Shown here one piece after another: positions 1 through 8,211 of a stretch of 64,000 nucleotides of DNA. The notes below the pieces were generated by a model that did not search any database, was not told the origin of the DNA, and was given only the letters and a program-made list of their open reading frames with translations. Origin of the DNA: Cyanobium sp. ATX 6F1 (lineage in GTDB: Bacteria; Cyanobacteriota; Cyanobacteriia; PCC-6307; Cyanobiaceae); the NCBI RefSeq assembly GCF_024346315.1, contig NZ_JAGQCS010000002.1:310001-374000 (forward strand). The letters are read 5' to 3'. The position numbers and the translations under genes are program-made. Numbering within the stretch: position 1 is the stretch's first letter; every line of letters begins with the position of its first letter.

Positions 1-149
1 CCGCCGGCCAACCGCTCCCCCAGGCCGACCAGTGGCTGGCGATCGAGGGGGTGATGGCTCTCGACACGACATCCAATCCACCCCGCAGTCTGGTGATCCC
101 AGGCCGCATCACGCCGATCCAGCGCCCCCGCAGGCCCTTCGAACCATGA
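1..149 (+). CDS. C-terminal end of a TIGR03943/DUF1980-like protein (partial)
   Basis: An open frame enters from the left edge (codons in the frame of position 3) and stops at TGA 147-149. The visible residues include DQWLAIEGVMAL and a tail with RITPIQRP...PFEP. This tail resembles the end of TIGR03943/DUF1980 two-domain membrane proteins, which often lie near metal transporters; that match is from memory and weak. The stop overlaps the ATG of the next gene as ATGA, which supports both the reading frame and translational coupling. Confidence 0.55.
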   Translation, partial: AGQPLPQADQWLAIEGVMALDTTSNPPRSLVIPGRITPIQRPRRPFEP

Positions 150-1471
150 CGCCCTGGGCACTGGCACTGACCACAGGACTGGCGCTGGCCGTCCTGCAGC
201 AACAGCTGCTGCTGCGGCATCCACCCCGGCTGCTGGGAATCGAGGCGGCCGACACCAGCTCCGGGCCCGGGACCCTCGATCTGCGTTTCAGCCGCCCAAT
301 GGACCAGGCCAGCGTGGCGGCCGCCAGCCGTCTGACACCGACCTCGGAGCACCAATGGCTGGGGGACGGCAACCGGCAGCGGCTGTTGCTGGCCCCGGGC
401 GTACGGGTGGAACGGCCCCTTCAGGTTGCGGTGGGCGGCCGCGACCAGCGGGGCCTGGCCCTGGCGCCACGGACCTGGCTCTGGGATCCACGCCCCCGGA
501 TCGTGGCGGTGGTGAGCGTGGCGAACGGCGAGCAGCTGCAGCTTCGTGACCACGACGGCCGCTGGCGCGCCATGGGCCCGATCTGGCCATCGATTCCGAT
601 CCTGGAACCCCTGGGGGACGGATCGGGGGTGGCCCTGGTGAGCGCCGATGGGCAAGGACGCCAACGGGTTTGGCGGGTGGACCTGCGCCAGCGCAACCTG
701 GCCCCCCGCAGCACCGGCCTGGCCGCGCCACGGATCGCTCCCCCGACTGGGCTCAGCGACGAACCGTTGGTGTTCGCCTACCTGAGCTCCAACCGGCGCG
801 GGGATCTTCTGGTGCAGGAATCCCGTGAGGCTTCCGGCCAGGGCCACACCGAACTCCACCGGCGCGACGGCAGCACGGTGAGCCTTGATCTCAGGGCCAG
901 TGGCCCGGTGCTGTTGGTGCCCCAGGGGGGCGCGATGGTGGTGCCGGAGGTGGAGGGGCTGAGTCTGATGGGGATGGCGGGGCCGGCGGGGGGGCGCCAG
1001 ATGCTGCCCGGCAGCCGCGATCTGAGCAGTTTCTGCCCGGTGGGGGGCCGCGCCCTGCTGGTGCAGCATCGACCCGACTTCACCCGCGCCCTGGAGATCG
1101 TCGAACCGGGCCAGGCGCCCCGCACCCTCTGGGTCGGTCCCCAGGCCCTGGTGGCCAGCGCCTGCGAGCGCAACGGCTCCCGCGTCTGGGCGCTGACGAT
1201 CGAAGGCCTGGGCCAGCCGCGGCTGACCCTGCTGGCCCTGGACCGCACCGGCAAGCGTCTGGGGCAGCGGGAGCTGACGGGCTGGGAGCTGGAGCCCGGC
1301 ACGGGTCTGGAGTTGGATCCCAGCCGCAACCAACTGCTGCTCACCCTGAGGCCGATGGCGGTGGGCGGCCGCCGCACCCAGGCCATGCCAGCCCTGGTCG
1401 ACGCCACCAGCCTGGAGTTGCGCCTGCTAGATCGGCCGGTGCGCCAGGCCCGCTGGCTGGTGCCGGGCTGA
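146..1471 (+). CDS. membrane-anchored protein with SbsA-type Ig-like domain and probable beta-propeller
   Basis: A 441-residue protein starting at the ATG that overlaps the upstream stop (ATGA). Residues 3-20 are a hydrophobic signal or anchor segment. Residues about 32-110 contain the motif LDLRFSRPMDQASV, typical of bacterial Ig-like (SbsA/Big_5) domains. The rest is a series of short beta-rich blocks with WRVDL, LVSADG and RLTLLALD motifs, like a TolB/WD-type propeller. It is convergent with the znu operon and sits right after the DUF1980-like gene, so a role at the envelope near metal uptake is possible but unproven. The frame can be extended upstream to a GTG at 32, but the overlap and the hydrophobic N-terminus favour 146. 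Confidence 0.7.
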   Translation: MTPWALALTTGLALAVLQQQLLLRHPPRLLGIEAADTSSGPGTLDLRFSRPMDQASVAAASRLTPTSEHQWLGDGNRQRLLLAPGVRVERPLQVAVGGRDQRGLALAPRTWLWDPRPRIVAVVSVANGEQLQLRDHDGRWRAMGPIWPSIPILEPLGDGSGVALVSADGQGRQRVWRVDLRQRNLAPRSTGLAAPRIAPPTGLSDEPLVFAYLSSNRRGDLLVQESREASGQGHTELHRRDGSTVSLDLRASGPVLLVPQGGAMVVPEVEGLSLMGMAGPAGGRQMLPGSRDLSSFCPVGGRALLVQHRPDFTRALEIVEPGQAPRTLWVGPQALVASACERNGSRVWALTIEGLGQPRLTLLALDRTGKRLGQRELTGWELEPGTGLELDPSRNQLLLTLRPMAVGGRRTQAMPALVDATSLELRLLDRPVRQARWLVPG

Positions 1472-1477
1472 GCAGGT

Positions 1478-2314
1478 TCAGGCCCTGGCGACGGACATGC
1501 GCAGGGAGGAGACCCCCAGGGCCACCAGAAATCCCAGCAGTTGAACAATCACCACGCAGGGACCTGAGGGCAGATCGAAGCTGCCCGAGAGCAGCAGGCC
1601 GAGCACCGCGCAGACGGCGCCCAGCCCGGAGGCCAGCAGCACATAGCCGTTGAAGTGACGGCTCACCAGCCGCGAAGCGCAGGCGGGAATGACCACGAAG
1701 GCACTGATCAGCAGCACCCCCACCGCCTTGATCGAGATCGCCACCACCACCGCCAGCAGCACGATGAACAACAGCCGGTGCAGGGGCACCGCCACCCCAC
1801 GGGAAAGGGCCAGGGGCTCATCGAGGGTGAGCAGGATCTGATCGCGGCGGGTGAGCGCCAGATAGCCCAGGGCCACGGCGAGCAGCCCTGAGATCAGCCC
1901 CACATCCAGCCAGGAGACCCCGAGGATGTCGCCGAACAGCAGCTGGTGGATGCCGCCCCTGTAGCTGCGCACGAAGCTCAGGGCCACCACTGCCAGGGCC
2001 AGCGATGAGGAATAGACGATGTTCAGCAGTGCATCGGTGGGCAGGGGGCTGCGCGCCACCAGGTGGTTCACCACCAGGGCGAAGACCACCGCGAACGGAA
2101 TCAGCACCAGGGTGGGGTTCAGCCCCAGCAGGATGCCCAGGGTGATGCCGAGCAGGGCGGAGTGGCCCAGGGCGTCACTGAAGAAGGAGAGCTGGCGCAG
2201 GACCGCGAAGCTGCCCAGCAGGCCGCCGAGGGCGCCGGTCAGAAGACCGCCCAGCAGGGCCCGCTGCATGAACGGCAGTTGCAGCAGATCGCTGAGCAAG
2301 GGCCCCTCCGTCAT
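1478..2314 (-). CDS. znuB: zinc ABC transporter permease ZnuB
   Basis: An ABC-3 family inner-membrane permease of 278 residues with about eight hydrophobic helices. The signature FFSDALGHSALLGITLG near residue 45 and a second conserved stretch with SIKAVGVLLISAFVVIPA are characteristic of manganese/zinc/iron permeases. The start at 2314 overlaps the znuC stop as ATGA, so the 42 extra N-terminal codons available in the frame are rejected. With ZnuC and ZnuA it forms the high-affinity Zn2+ importer of the plasma membrane. The direction and spacing show one transcript znuA-znuC-znuB. Mn2+ specificity cannot be excluded by the permease alone, but the adjacent zur gene and His-rich ZnuA favour zinc. 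Confidence 0.93.
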   Translation of the reverse strand: MTEGPLLSDLLQLPFMQRALLGGLLTGALGGLLGSFAVLRQLSFFSDALGHSALLGITLGILLGLNPTLVLIPFAVVFALVVNHLVARSPLPTDALLNIVYSSSLALAVVALSFVRSYRGGIHQLLFGDILGVSWLDVGLISGLLAVALGYLALTRRDQILLTLDEPLALSRGVAVPLHRLLFIVLLAVVVAISIKAVGVLLISAFVVIPACASRLVSRHFNGYVLLASGLGAVCAVLGLLLSGSFDLPSGPCVVIVQLLGFLVALGVSSLRMSVARA

Positions 2315-3093
2315 GGGCTGGAAGCGTGCTGGTGCTGGTGGTGGTAGGGCACGTAACCGCGCCCGTAGACCCCCTCCAGCTGGGCCGGGCTGAGGGCATG
2401 GTCGGGGTGGCCAGCACAGCGCAGGTTGCGGTTGAGGCAAAGCACCCCATCGCAGGTGCGGCGCACCATGTCGAGGTCATGGGAAACCTGCAGGATCGTC
2501 CAGCCCTCGGTGCGGCGCAGCTGGAAGAGCAAATCGTGGAACTGCTCGGCGGCCTGGGCATCCAGCCCCGACTGGGCCTCATCGAGCACCAACAGGCGCC
2601 GGGGGCGCACCACGCAGAAGGCGAGCAGCACACGCTTGGTCTGGCCGCCGGAGAGCTCGCTGATCAGCCGATCAGCCAGATCCAGGCAGCTTGTTTTGCG
2701 CAGGGCCGCGGTCACCGCCTGCCGCCGCCGCTCGCTGCCGCTCCAGGGCAGCCGCGGGCCGGCAGGGTCCCAGCCCAGAGCCACGAATTCGGCCACCGTG
2801 AGCGGGCAGCGGTTGCGCACCGCGAAGCTCTGGGGCAGGTAGGCCACCTGGGCGCGCACGGAGGCCGGCAGCTGGCCCTGGCGGCCCATGGGCCGGCCCA
2901 GCACGCGGATCTCGCCCTCCTGGCGGGGAATGATCCCGAGCAGGGCCTGCACCAGGGTGCTCTTGCCGGCACCGTTGGGCCCCACCAGGGCCGTGTCGGT
3001 TTCCGGCGCCAGCTCGAAGCTCACGTTCTCGACGGCGCGGACGCCCTCGCGCCGCACCGACAGATTCCTGACTTCGAGAACCATTTCCAGCAT
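2311..3093 (-). CDS. znuC: zinc ABC transporter ATP-binding protein ZnuC
   Basis: A 260-residue ABC ATPase. Walker A is GPNGAGKST at 38-46, the signature is LSGGQTKR, Walker B is RRLLVLDE, and the H-loop is VSHD. After the catalytic Glu the usual Pro is replaced (LDEAQSGLD instead of LDEPxxxLD), a mild departure outside the catalytic residues. The C-terminus is His-rich (YHHQHQH), which fits a metal-handling protein. The ATG at 3093 and an ATG three codons later are both possible. It energises the ZnuB permease and lies 30 bp downstream of znuA. Confidence 0.94.
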   Translation of the reverse strand: MLEMVLEVRNLSVRREGVRAVENVSFELAPETDTALVGPNGAGKSTLVQALLGIIPRQEGEIRVLGRPMGRQGQLPASVRAQVAYLPQSFAVRNRCPLTVAEFVALGWDPAGPRLPWSGSERRRQAVTAALRKTSCLDLADRLISELSGGQTKRVLLAFCVVRPRRLLVLDEAQSGLDAQAAEQFHDLLFQLRRTEGWTILQVSHDLDMVRRTCDGVLCLNRNLRCAGHPDHALSPAQLEGVYGRGYVPYHHQHQHASSP

Positions 3094-3123
3094 CCCTTCA
3101 GCCTACCGGCGGGAACGGCGCCC

Positions 3124-4122
3124 TCAGCCTCCGAGGGCCTTGACCAGATTCGCGGCGTTGCCGCGCAGGGTTCTGGCGTAGGTGCCCGGTGCCGCCGCCG
3201 AATCGGGGCCCGTCTCGAGCGAATCGAACGCAATCACCTTCACCCCAAGATCGTTCGCCAGCGCCTGGAAGGATCCGCTGCCCTCCTGGGGCTCGCTGAG
3301 CAGGGCCTTGAGCTGGGTAGCCTGGGCCAGGCGCGCCACCCGCCTGAGGTCGGCCGGGGTGGGGTTCTCCTCGGGCACATTGACCACGAAGCTGGCCTTC
3401 AGCCCATAACGCTCAGCGAAGTAGGGAGCGAAGTCGTGGAAGGCCACGAAGGTCTTGCCGGCATAGGGCTTGAGCTGGGCCGCCAGGTCGGTGTTCAGAC
3501 GCTCCAGCTCGGCCGTGAAGCGGGCCGCGTTCGTGGTGAAGGTGGCCTTGCAGGCGGGCCTGGCGGCGATCAGGCCATCGCGGATGCTGGTCACCTGCTG
3601 CGCAGCCCGCAGGGGATCCAGCCAGATGTGGGGGTTGATCTCGCCGTGGTCATGGCCTTTGGCCTCGATCTGGTCCGCACCATGGTGATGGCCGCCGCCC
3701 GCCCCAGGGAGGCTCAGCGTGCTGATGCCCTGGCTGGTGTCGATCACCCGCAGGCGCGGGTTTTCAGCGCCGGCGATGAGCTTGTCGAGGAAACCCTCGA
3801 GGCCCAGTCCGTTCTTGACGAGCACATCGGCCTGGCGAAGGCGGGCCAGATCGGTGGGCGTGGCCTGGAAATCATGGGGGCCCACTTTGGTGGGGATCAG
3901 GGCGTTCACGGTGGCACAGTCGCCCGCCACAGCCCGGGTGAATTCGGTGATCGGCAGGAAGGTGGTGACCACGGCCAGGGGCTTCTCTGTTTTTGAGGCG
4001 GTGGCCTTGGGCTGACATCCCGCCAGCAGGCTGGCCGTCGCCAGCAGCCCCGCGATGAACCGGGCGCGAGCACGGATCCAGGCCTGGGGCGGCGCTTGCG
4101 GTGTGCGGCTCAGGTGGGGCAT
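3124..4122 (-). CDS. znuA: zinc ABC transporter substrate-binding lipoprotein ZnuA
   Basis: A 332-residue cluster A-I solute-binding protein. A basic N-terminus and hydrophobic segment end in the lipobox LLAGC, so it should be lipid-anchored facing the periplasm. The first metal-ligand His lies in VGPHDFQATP. A His/Asp-rich loop with GGGHHHGAD and GHDHG follows, then INPHIWLDP, then HDFAPYFAERYG. The His-rich loop is the hallmark of ZnuA rather than Mn-specific relatives. The ATG at 4122 is preferred over one ten codons upstream because it gives a normal signal peptide. The Zur-box palindrome at 4171-4185 lies 49 bp before this start. Confidence 0.94.
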   Translation of the reverse strand: MPHLSRTPQAPPQAWIRARARFIAGLLATASLLAGCQPKATASKTEKPLAVVTTFLPITEFTRAVAGDCATVNALIPTKVGPHDFQATPTDLARLRQADVLVKNGLGLEGFLDKLIAGAENPRLRVIDTSQGISTLSLPGAGGGHHHGADQIEAKGHDHGEINPHIWLDPLRAAQQVTSIRDGLIAARPACKATFTTNAARFTAELERLNTDLAAQLKPYAGKTFVAFHDFAPYFAERYGLKASFVVNVPEENPTPADLRRVARLAQATQLKALLSEPQEGSGSFQALANDLGVKVIAFDSLETGPDSAAAPGTYARTLRGNAANLVKALGG

Positions 4123-4170
4123 GACGGCCTGACGTTTCGGCAGTGCGCCCAACCGGAAGCCAGCGCTGTT

Positions 4171-4185
4171 TGAGAACGATACTCA
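4171..4185. promoter_or_regulatory. putative Zur operator between znuA and zur
   Basis: TGAGAACGATACTCA is an imperfect palindrome (TGAG..CTCA with a GAACGATAC core) in the divergent promoter region of znuACB and zur. A near-identical site lies at 4658-4670 before the porin gene. Shared sequence and placement beside a Fur-family gene support a Zur site; binding is inferred. Confidence 0.65.
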
Positions 4186-4246
4186 GTCCAGCCTGAGCCT
4201 CACGCTCCTGGGCCGCCGGTCTCACCTCGCTCCATAGGATTCCCCC

Positions 4247-4651
4247 ATGGAGGCCTCCCGTCCCGCCACCCTCAACGGCAAGCAGCAGCACCTGCTGGAG
4301 CAACTGCGCCTGGCCAGCAGCGAGCTCTCCGGGCAGGACCTCCACGCCCAACTGCGCAGCACTCCGCAGTCCATGGGCCTGGCCACGGTCTACCGGCACC
4401 TGCGCCAGCTGCAGCAACAGGGCCTCGTGCGCTGCCGCCACCTGCCCAGCGGCGAGGCCCTGTTCGCCCCCACCGAACGCGACGAGCACCATCTCACCTG
4501 CGTCGACTGCGGCCGCACCGTGCCCTTGCCCGCCTGCCCGATGCACGGCGACGATCTCAGCCCCCAGCAGCTGGACGGCTTCCAACTGCTGTTCCACACC
4601 CTGGAGTTTTTTGGGCTCTGCCCGCTCTGCCAGGAACGCCAGCCGGGCTGA
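4247..4651 (+). CDS. zur: zinc uptake regulator Zur (Fur family)
   Basis: A 134-residue Fur-superfamily repressor. The winged-helix part has the recognition-helix region MGLATVYRHLRQLQQQGLV. The dimerisation part holds HHLTCVDCGR and a C-terminal CPLCQE, which give the four Cys of the structural zinc site. It is divergent from znuACB with a palindrome in the shared spacer, and a matching palindrome follows immediately downstream before a porin. This context separates it from the second Fur-family gene of the window (13915-14388), which lies beside iron genes. With zinc bound it would repress uptake; some cyanobacterial Zur proteins also activate genes. Confidence 0.9.
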   Translation: MEASRPATLNGKQQHLLEQLRLASSELSGQDLHAQLRSTPQSMGLATVYRHLRQLQQQGLVRCRHLPSGEALFAPTERDEHHLTCVDCGRTVPLPACPMHGDDLSPQQLDGFQLLFHTLEFFGLCPLCQERQPG

Positions 4652-4657
4652 GGCTGC

Positions 4658-4670
4658 GAGAACGATTCTC
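4658..4670. promoter_or_regulatory. putative Zur operator before the porin gene
   Basis: GAGAACGATTCTC is a perfect palindrome (GAGAA-N3-TTCTC) only 6 bp past the zur stop and 136 bp before the porin ATG. It shares GAGAACGAT and CTCA with the site at 4171-4185, so the porin is a likely Zur-regulon member. Confidence 0.65.
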
Positions 4671-4806
4671 AATCCATGGGCTAGGTTGGCCGTGGCCATC
4701 GCCCGAGTGCCCGATGGCACCCCGTGAGGTGCTGGTTGAGCGCGCAACAGCTGCCAACGCCCTCACACTCGCTTCAGCTCACACCGCCGCGCCGCCGCCT
4801 GCATTC

Positions 4807-6426
4807 ATGACGCTTCCCAGCTGCTCGCGCTCGCCCCTGCTGCCCGCGGCCCCATGGGGCCTGCTCGGCGCCCTGGCCCCCTTGGCCTTCGGGGCGGCCC
4901 CCTTGGCCCTCGGCGCAAACCAGGCCCAGGCCGCCGAGCTGAACCTCAGCGACCTCAAGCGCTATGGCGGCCCCATCGAAGCGCGGGAGCAAGTCACCAG
5001 CCTCACTCAATTCTCCGACGTTCAGCCCACCTCCTGGGCCTATCAGGCGCTCTCGAACCTGGTCGAGCGCTACGGCTGCGTCGCCGGCTACCCCAACGGC
5101 AGCTTCAAGGGCGCCCAGGCCCTGACCCGCTGGGAAGCCGCCGCCCTGCTCCATGCCTGCCTCGATCGGATCACTGAAGTGACCGACGAGCTCAAGAAGC
5201 TCATGGCTGAATTCCAGAAGGAGCTCGCCGTGCTGCGCGGCCGCGTCGATGGCCTCGAAGCCAAGGTTGGTGAGCTGGAGGCCACCCAGTTCTCCACCAC
5301 CACCAAGCTCTCAGGCCTGGCCACCTTTGTGGTGGGGGCCAATGCCTTCGGCGGCAGCGATAGCGCTGCTGTGGATGCCGCCCGCGCCGAGGTGGGGGCG
5401 ACCACCCTCACCTACGACCTGCAGCTGAGCTTCGACACCAGCTTCAGCGGTAAAGACCTGCTGCGCACGATCCTGCGGGCGGGCAATTTCGCGGCCTCCG
5501 CCTTCGGTGGCGCCGGCCCCACCGGCATCCTCTCCAGCCTGGAGGTGGCCTTCGAGGAGGACGCCGGCCCCGATGTGCTGGGGATCGACAAGCTCTATTA
5601 CCAGTTCCCGATCGGCCGCTCCTTCACCGCCACCGCCGGCGGCCGGGTGGGGCAGGAGGACATGCTGGCCCTCTGGCCGAGCGTGTACCCGAGCGACACG
5701 ATCCTGAACGTGCTGACCCTCAACGGCGCACCGGCGGCCTACAACAAGAACCTCGGTCCCGGCGCCGGCCTCTGGTGGCAGAACGGCGGCGTCAGCGTCA
5801 GCGCCAGCTACGTAGCCGACAACGGTGCCATTGGCGATCCCTCGCTGGGGGGCATCGGCAGCCGAGCCTCCGCCGGCACCGGCACGGTGCAGCTGGGCTA
5901 CGCCCAACCGCAGTGGGCCCTGGCCGCCATCTACTCCTACGTGCAGTCGGGGGTGGAGGTGCCGGGGACCACGCCACTCACCGCCACCGCCTTCGCCGAC
6001 CCCGCCAGCCGCACCCTTGCCTTCGGCCTGGGCGGCTATTGGCAGCCCAAACAGAGCGGTTGGTTTCCCTCGATCAGTGCCGGCTGGGGGGTGAACAGCA
6101 CCTCCTACGACACCCGCCCAATCGATGGGGCGCCGAGCACCAGCCAGTCGTGGCTGGTGGGCCTGAACTGGAGCGATGCCTTCGCCAAGGGCAACGCCGC
6201 CGGGGTGGCGGTGGGTCAACCGGTGTTCGCCACGGCGCTCACGGGCGGCGACAGCCCGGCCGATGGCAACTACGTCTGGGAGGCCTGGTACAAGGTTCAG
6301 GTGAGCGACGCGATCTCGATCACGCCGGCCCTCTTTTACCTGAGCCGGCCCCTGGGCCAGACCACCGCCCCCGGGGCGAGCTTCCACCAGCTGGGCGGGC
6401 TGATCAAGACCAGCTTCAACTTCTGA
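4807..6426 (+). CDS. SLH-domain outer-membrane porin (SOM/OprB type)
   Basis: A 539-residue outer-membrane porin. It has an N-terminal signal peptide and then an SLH domain at about 65-130 with the FSDVQPTSWAYQAL and YPNGSFKGAQALTRWEAAALL motifs, which anchors cyanobacterial porins to peptidoglycan. A short coiled coil follows (ITEVTDELKKLMAEFQKE), then an OprB-type beta-barrel ending in Phe (KTSFNF). The ATG at 4807 is chosen because the signal peptide starts there; an ATG at 4714 would add 31 non-signal residues. The preceding Zur palindrome suggests a zinc-responsive outer-membrane channel supplying ZnuABC. Confidence 0.9.
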   Translation: MTLPSCSRSPLLPAAPWGLLGALAPLAFGAAPLALGANQAQAAELNLSDLKRYGGPIEAREQVTSLTQFSDVQPTSWAYQALSNLVERYGCVAGYPNGSFKGAQALTRWEAAALLHACLDRITEVTDELKKLMAEFQKELAVLRGRVDGLEAKVGELEATQFSTTTKLSGLATFVVGANAFGGSDSAAVDAARAEVGATTLTYDLQLSFDTSFSGKDLLRTILRAGNFAASAFGGAGPTGILSSLEVAFEEDAGPDVLGIDKLYYQFPIGRSFTATAGGRVGQEDMLALWPSVYPSDTILNVLTLNGAPAAYNKNLGPGAGLWWQNGGVSVSASYVADNGAIGDPSLGGIGSRASAGTGTVQLGYAQPQWALAAIYSYVQSGVEVPGTTPLTATAFADPASRTLAFGLGGYWQPKQSGWFPSISAGWGVNSTSYDTRPIDGAPSTSQSWLVGLNWSDAFAKGNAAGVAVGQPVFATALTGGDSPADGNYVWEAWYKVQVSDAISITPALFYLSRPLGQTTAPGASFHQLGGLIKTSFNF

Positions 6427-6465
6427 GCCCCACCGGCGCCCCCTGGGCTGATCGCTCAGGGCTCA
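6424..6465. terminator. hairpin between convergent genes
   Basis: TGAGCCC (6424-6430) and GGGCTCA (6459-6465) form a perfect 7 bp inverted repeat that contains both stop codons of the convergent porin and small hypothetical gene. An inner CCTG/CAGG pairing extends it. There is no T-run, so it may act as a bidirectional mRNA-end hairpin rather than a strict intrinsic terminator. Confidence 0.4.
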
Positions 6466-6705
6466 GTCCCAATCAAAGGTCACCAGGCGCTGGCCGGGCA
6501 GCAGTTGTTCGCTCTCGGCCCGCAGCTCCCGCAGCAGCTCGACGCTGATGTCCGGGTGCTGGCGGATCTCCTTCACCAGACGCTGCACGTCGTCGGAGGT
6601 GAGGCCGACGCTGGCGACCCGCTCCTGCAGGCGGGCGCGGAACTGCTCGAGCAGGGCCAGCTGCTCGGGCCCCAGGGGCTTGGCACCTGGATGGTCGATC
6701 TCCAT
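6463..6705 (-). CDS. small conserved-looking hypothetical protein
   Basis: An 80-residue soluble, mostly helical protein rich in Glu, Arg and Leu, with a polar C-terminus ending in TFDWD. It has a proper ATG and lies alone between the convergent porin and the divergent CobW gene. I do not recognise the family. Its spacing from cobW (85 bp between starts) means both promoters share the short region that holds the palindrome at 6758-6774. Confidence 0.6.
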   Translation of the reverse strand: MEIDHPGAKPLGPEQLALLEQFRARLQERVASVGLTSDDVQRLVKEIRQHPDISVELLRELRAESEQLLPGQRLVTFDWD

Positions 6706-6757
6706 GGCACTCGGTGACGGTTGGTCGGACCCTAACCCGAGTCCTCCGTGGCACCCA

Positions 6758-6774
6758 GGCGCCAGACTGGCGCC
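6758..6774. promoter_or_regulatory. perfect palindrome before the CobW gene
   Basis: GGCGCCA-GAC-TGGCGCC is a perfect 7+3+7 palindrome ending 15 bp before the ATG at 6790. It could be an operator or a hairpin that masks the ribosome-binding region. It does not match the Zur boxes seen elsewhere in the window. Confidence 0.4.
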
Positions 6775-6789
6775 AACGATCCGGTCTCG

Positions 6790-7920
6790 ATGAGCACCAG
6801 CACCGCCCCCCAGAGCAGCGCTCTCCCTTTTTCAGGCGAGAAGCCACTCCCCGGCCCCCTGCCGGTGACGATCCTCACGGGTTTTCTGGGGGCCGGCAAG
6901 ACCACCCTGCTCAACCACATCCTCAGCAACCAGGAGGGGGTCAGAACCGCCGTGCTCGTCAACGAGTTCGGTGAGATCGGCATCGACAACGAGTTGATCA
7001 TCGCCACGGGCGAAGACACGGTGGAGCTGAGCAACGGCTGCATCTGCTGCACCATCAACGGTGAACTGCTGGGCGCCGTCGAGCGGATCCTGCAGCGCCC
7101 CGATCCGGTGGACTACCTGGTGGTGGAGACCACCGGCCTGGCGGACCCCCTGCCAGTGGCGATGACCTTCCTGGGCAGCGACCTGCGGGATTCCACCCGC
7201 CTGGATTCGATCATCACTCTGATCGACGCCGAGAACGTCGACGACACGCTGCTGGAGGGCGAGGTGGGCCGGGCCCAGGTGGTCTACGGCGACATCCTGA
7301 TGCTCAACAAATGCGACCTGGTGAGCGAGGAGCGGCTGGCGGAGCTGGAGGCCAAGCTGCGCGCCATCAAGACCGATGCCCGCATCCTGCGCTCGGTGAA
7401 GGGGGAGGTGCCCCTGCCACTGCTGCTGAGCGTGGGGCTGTTCGAATCGGATCGGGTGGTGGCCGAGCAGCAGGCGCCCGCCACAGCTCACGATCACGCT
7501 GATCACGACCACGGGCACGGCCACGATCACAGCCACGGGCACGGCCACGGGCACAGCCACGGCCATGACCATGACCACAGCCATGGCAGCCCAGCTACCG
7601 CCGATCACCTGGCGATCGCGGGCTACACCTCCCTGTCGTTCAGCTCCGAAGGCCCCTTCGCCCTGCGCAAGTTCCAGAACTTCCTCGACAACCAGCTGCC
7701 CGGATCGGTCTTCCGCGCCAAAGGGGTGCTCTGGTTCAACGAGAGCGAGCGGCGCCATGTGTTCCACCTGGCCGGCAAGCGTTTCTCGATCGATGACTCC
7801 GACTGGCCGGGTGAGCGCAAGAACCAGCTGGTGCTGATCGGCCAAGACCTCGACCACGCCAAACTGCGCCAGCAGCTCCAGGCCTGCGTGGCCAAAGATG
7901 CGGGCAAAGGATTCGGCTGA
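6790..7920 (+). CDS. CobW/COG0523 GTPase, putative zinc metallochaperone
   Basis: A 376-residue G3E-family GTPase. Walker A is GFLGAGKTT at 31-39. The metal-binding CxCC motif is in NGCICCT, Walker B is VVETTGLADP, and the base-recognition motif is NKCD. A very His-rich stretch of alternating HD/HG residues (roughly 235-265) precedes the CobW C-terminal domain (YTSLSFSSEGPFALRKFQNFL). Such proteins load zinc onto client proteins under limitation (ZagA/ZigA type); a cobalamin role is unlikely here given the zinc neighbours. The ATG at 6790 is preferred over a GTG at 6748. Confidence 0.9.
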   Translation: MSTSTAPQSSALPFSGEKPLPGPLPVTILTGFLGAGKTTLLNHILSNQEGVRTAVLVNEFGEIGIDNELIIATGEDTVELSNGCICCTINGELLGAVERILQRPDPVDYLVVETTGLADPLPVAMTFLGSDLRDSTRLDSIITLIDAENVDDTLLEGEVGRAQVVYGDILMLNKCDLVSEERLAELEAKLRAIKTDARILRSVKGEVPLPLLLSVGLFESDRVVAEQQAPATAHDHADHDHGHGHDHSHGHGHGHSHGHDHDHSHGSPATADHLAIAGYTSLSFSSEGPFALRKFQNFLDNQLPGSVFRAKGVLWFNESERRHVFHLAGKRFSIDDSDWPGERKNQLVLIGQDLDHAKLRQQLQACVAKDAGKGFG

Positions 7921-7997
7921 GGGGCCCCGAACAGCCACGCACGACACAACAGAGCCTGTCGATCTGGTTAGTGTTGGGCCACTGCGCGCCGGGGTCC

Positions 7998-8153
7998 ATG
8001 GCTGAACTGCTGCTCTTCACCGGTGTGATCGCCCTGTTCGTGCTGGCGTTCTGGCTCACCATCGACTCCGACGACGACAACGGCGGTGGTGGCCTGATGC
8101 AACCGGCGCTGGTGCCGATTCCCGTGCGGATCAGCCGCAACAGCCGCGGCTGA
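7998..8153 (+). CDS. small single-span membrane protein
   Basis: A 51-residue protein with one transmembrane helix (LLLFTGVIALFVLAFWLTI), an acidic cluster (DSDDDN), Gly4 and a basic tail. The ATG at 7998 gives the compact helix-first form; an upstream GTG at 7971 would add nine polar residues. It sits 77 bp after cobW. Small proteins of this layout are common in picocyanobacteria; the function is unknown. Confidence 0.5.
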   Translation: MAELLLFTGVIALFVLAFWLTIDSDDDNGGGGLMQPALVPIPVRISRNSRG

Positions 8154-8191
8154 TCCGCTGGGGCGAACCTACGGCCACCTCCTCTTACGAG

Positions 8192-8205
8192 GTAACAATT
8201 GCTAC
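8192..8205. promoter_or_regulatory. Crp/NtcA-type palindrome GTA-N8-TAC upstream of futA
   Basis: GTAACAATTGCTAC fits GTA-N8-TAC exactly, the form of NtcA sites and close to sites of other Crp-family regulators. It lies 86 bp before the futA start. Because an IdiB-like Crp-family gene lies nearby and IdiB is known to activate idiA/futA in Synechococcus elongatus, either IdiB or NtcA could bind here. Confidence 0.4.
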
Positions 8206-8211
8206 GCGCTT

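Noticed and set aside
2326-3996. A 556-codon plus-strand frame across znuC and znuA
   Set aside because: Antisense shadow of two confidently identified genes on the minus strand, due to high GC.
7495-7590. A short DNA repeat in the cobW gene
   Set aside because: It is the coding consequence of alternating His/Asp/Gly codons in a metal-binding stretch, not an independent repeat element.
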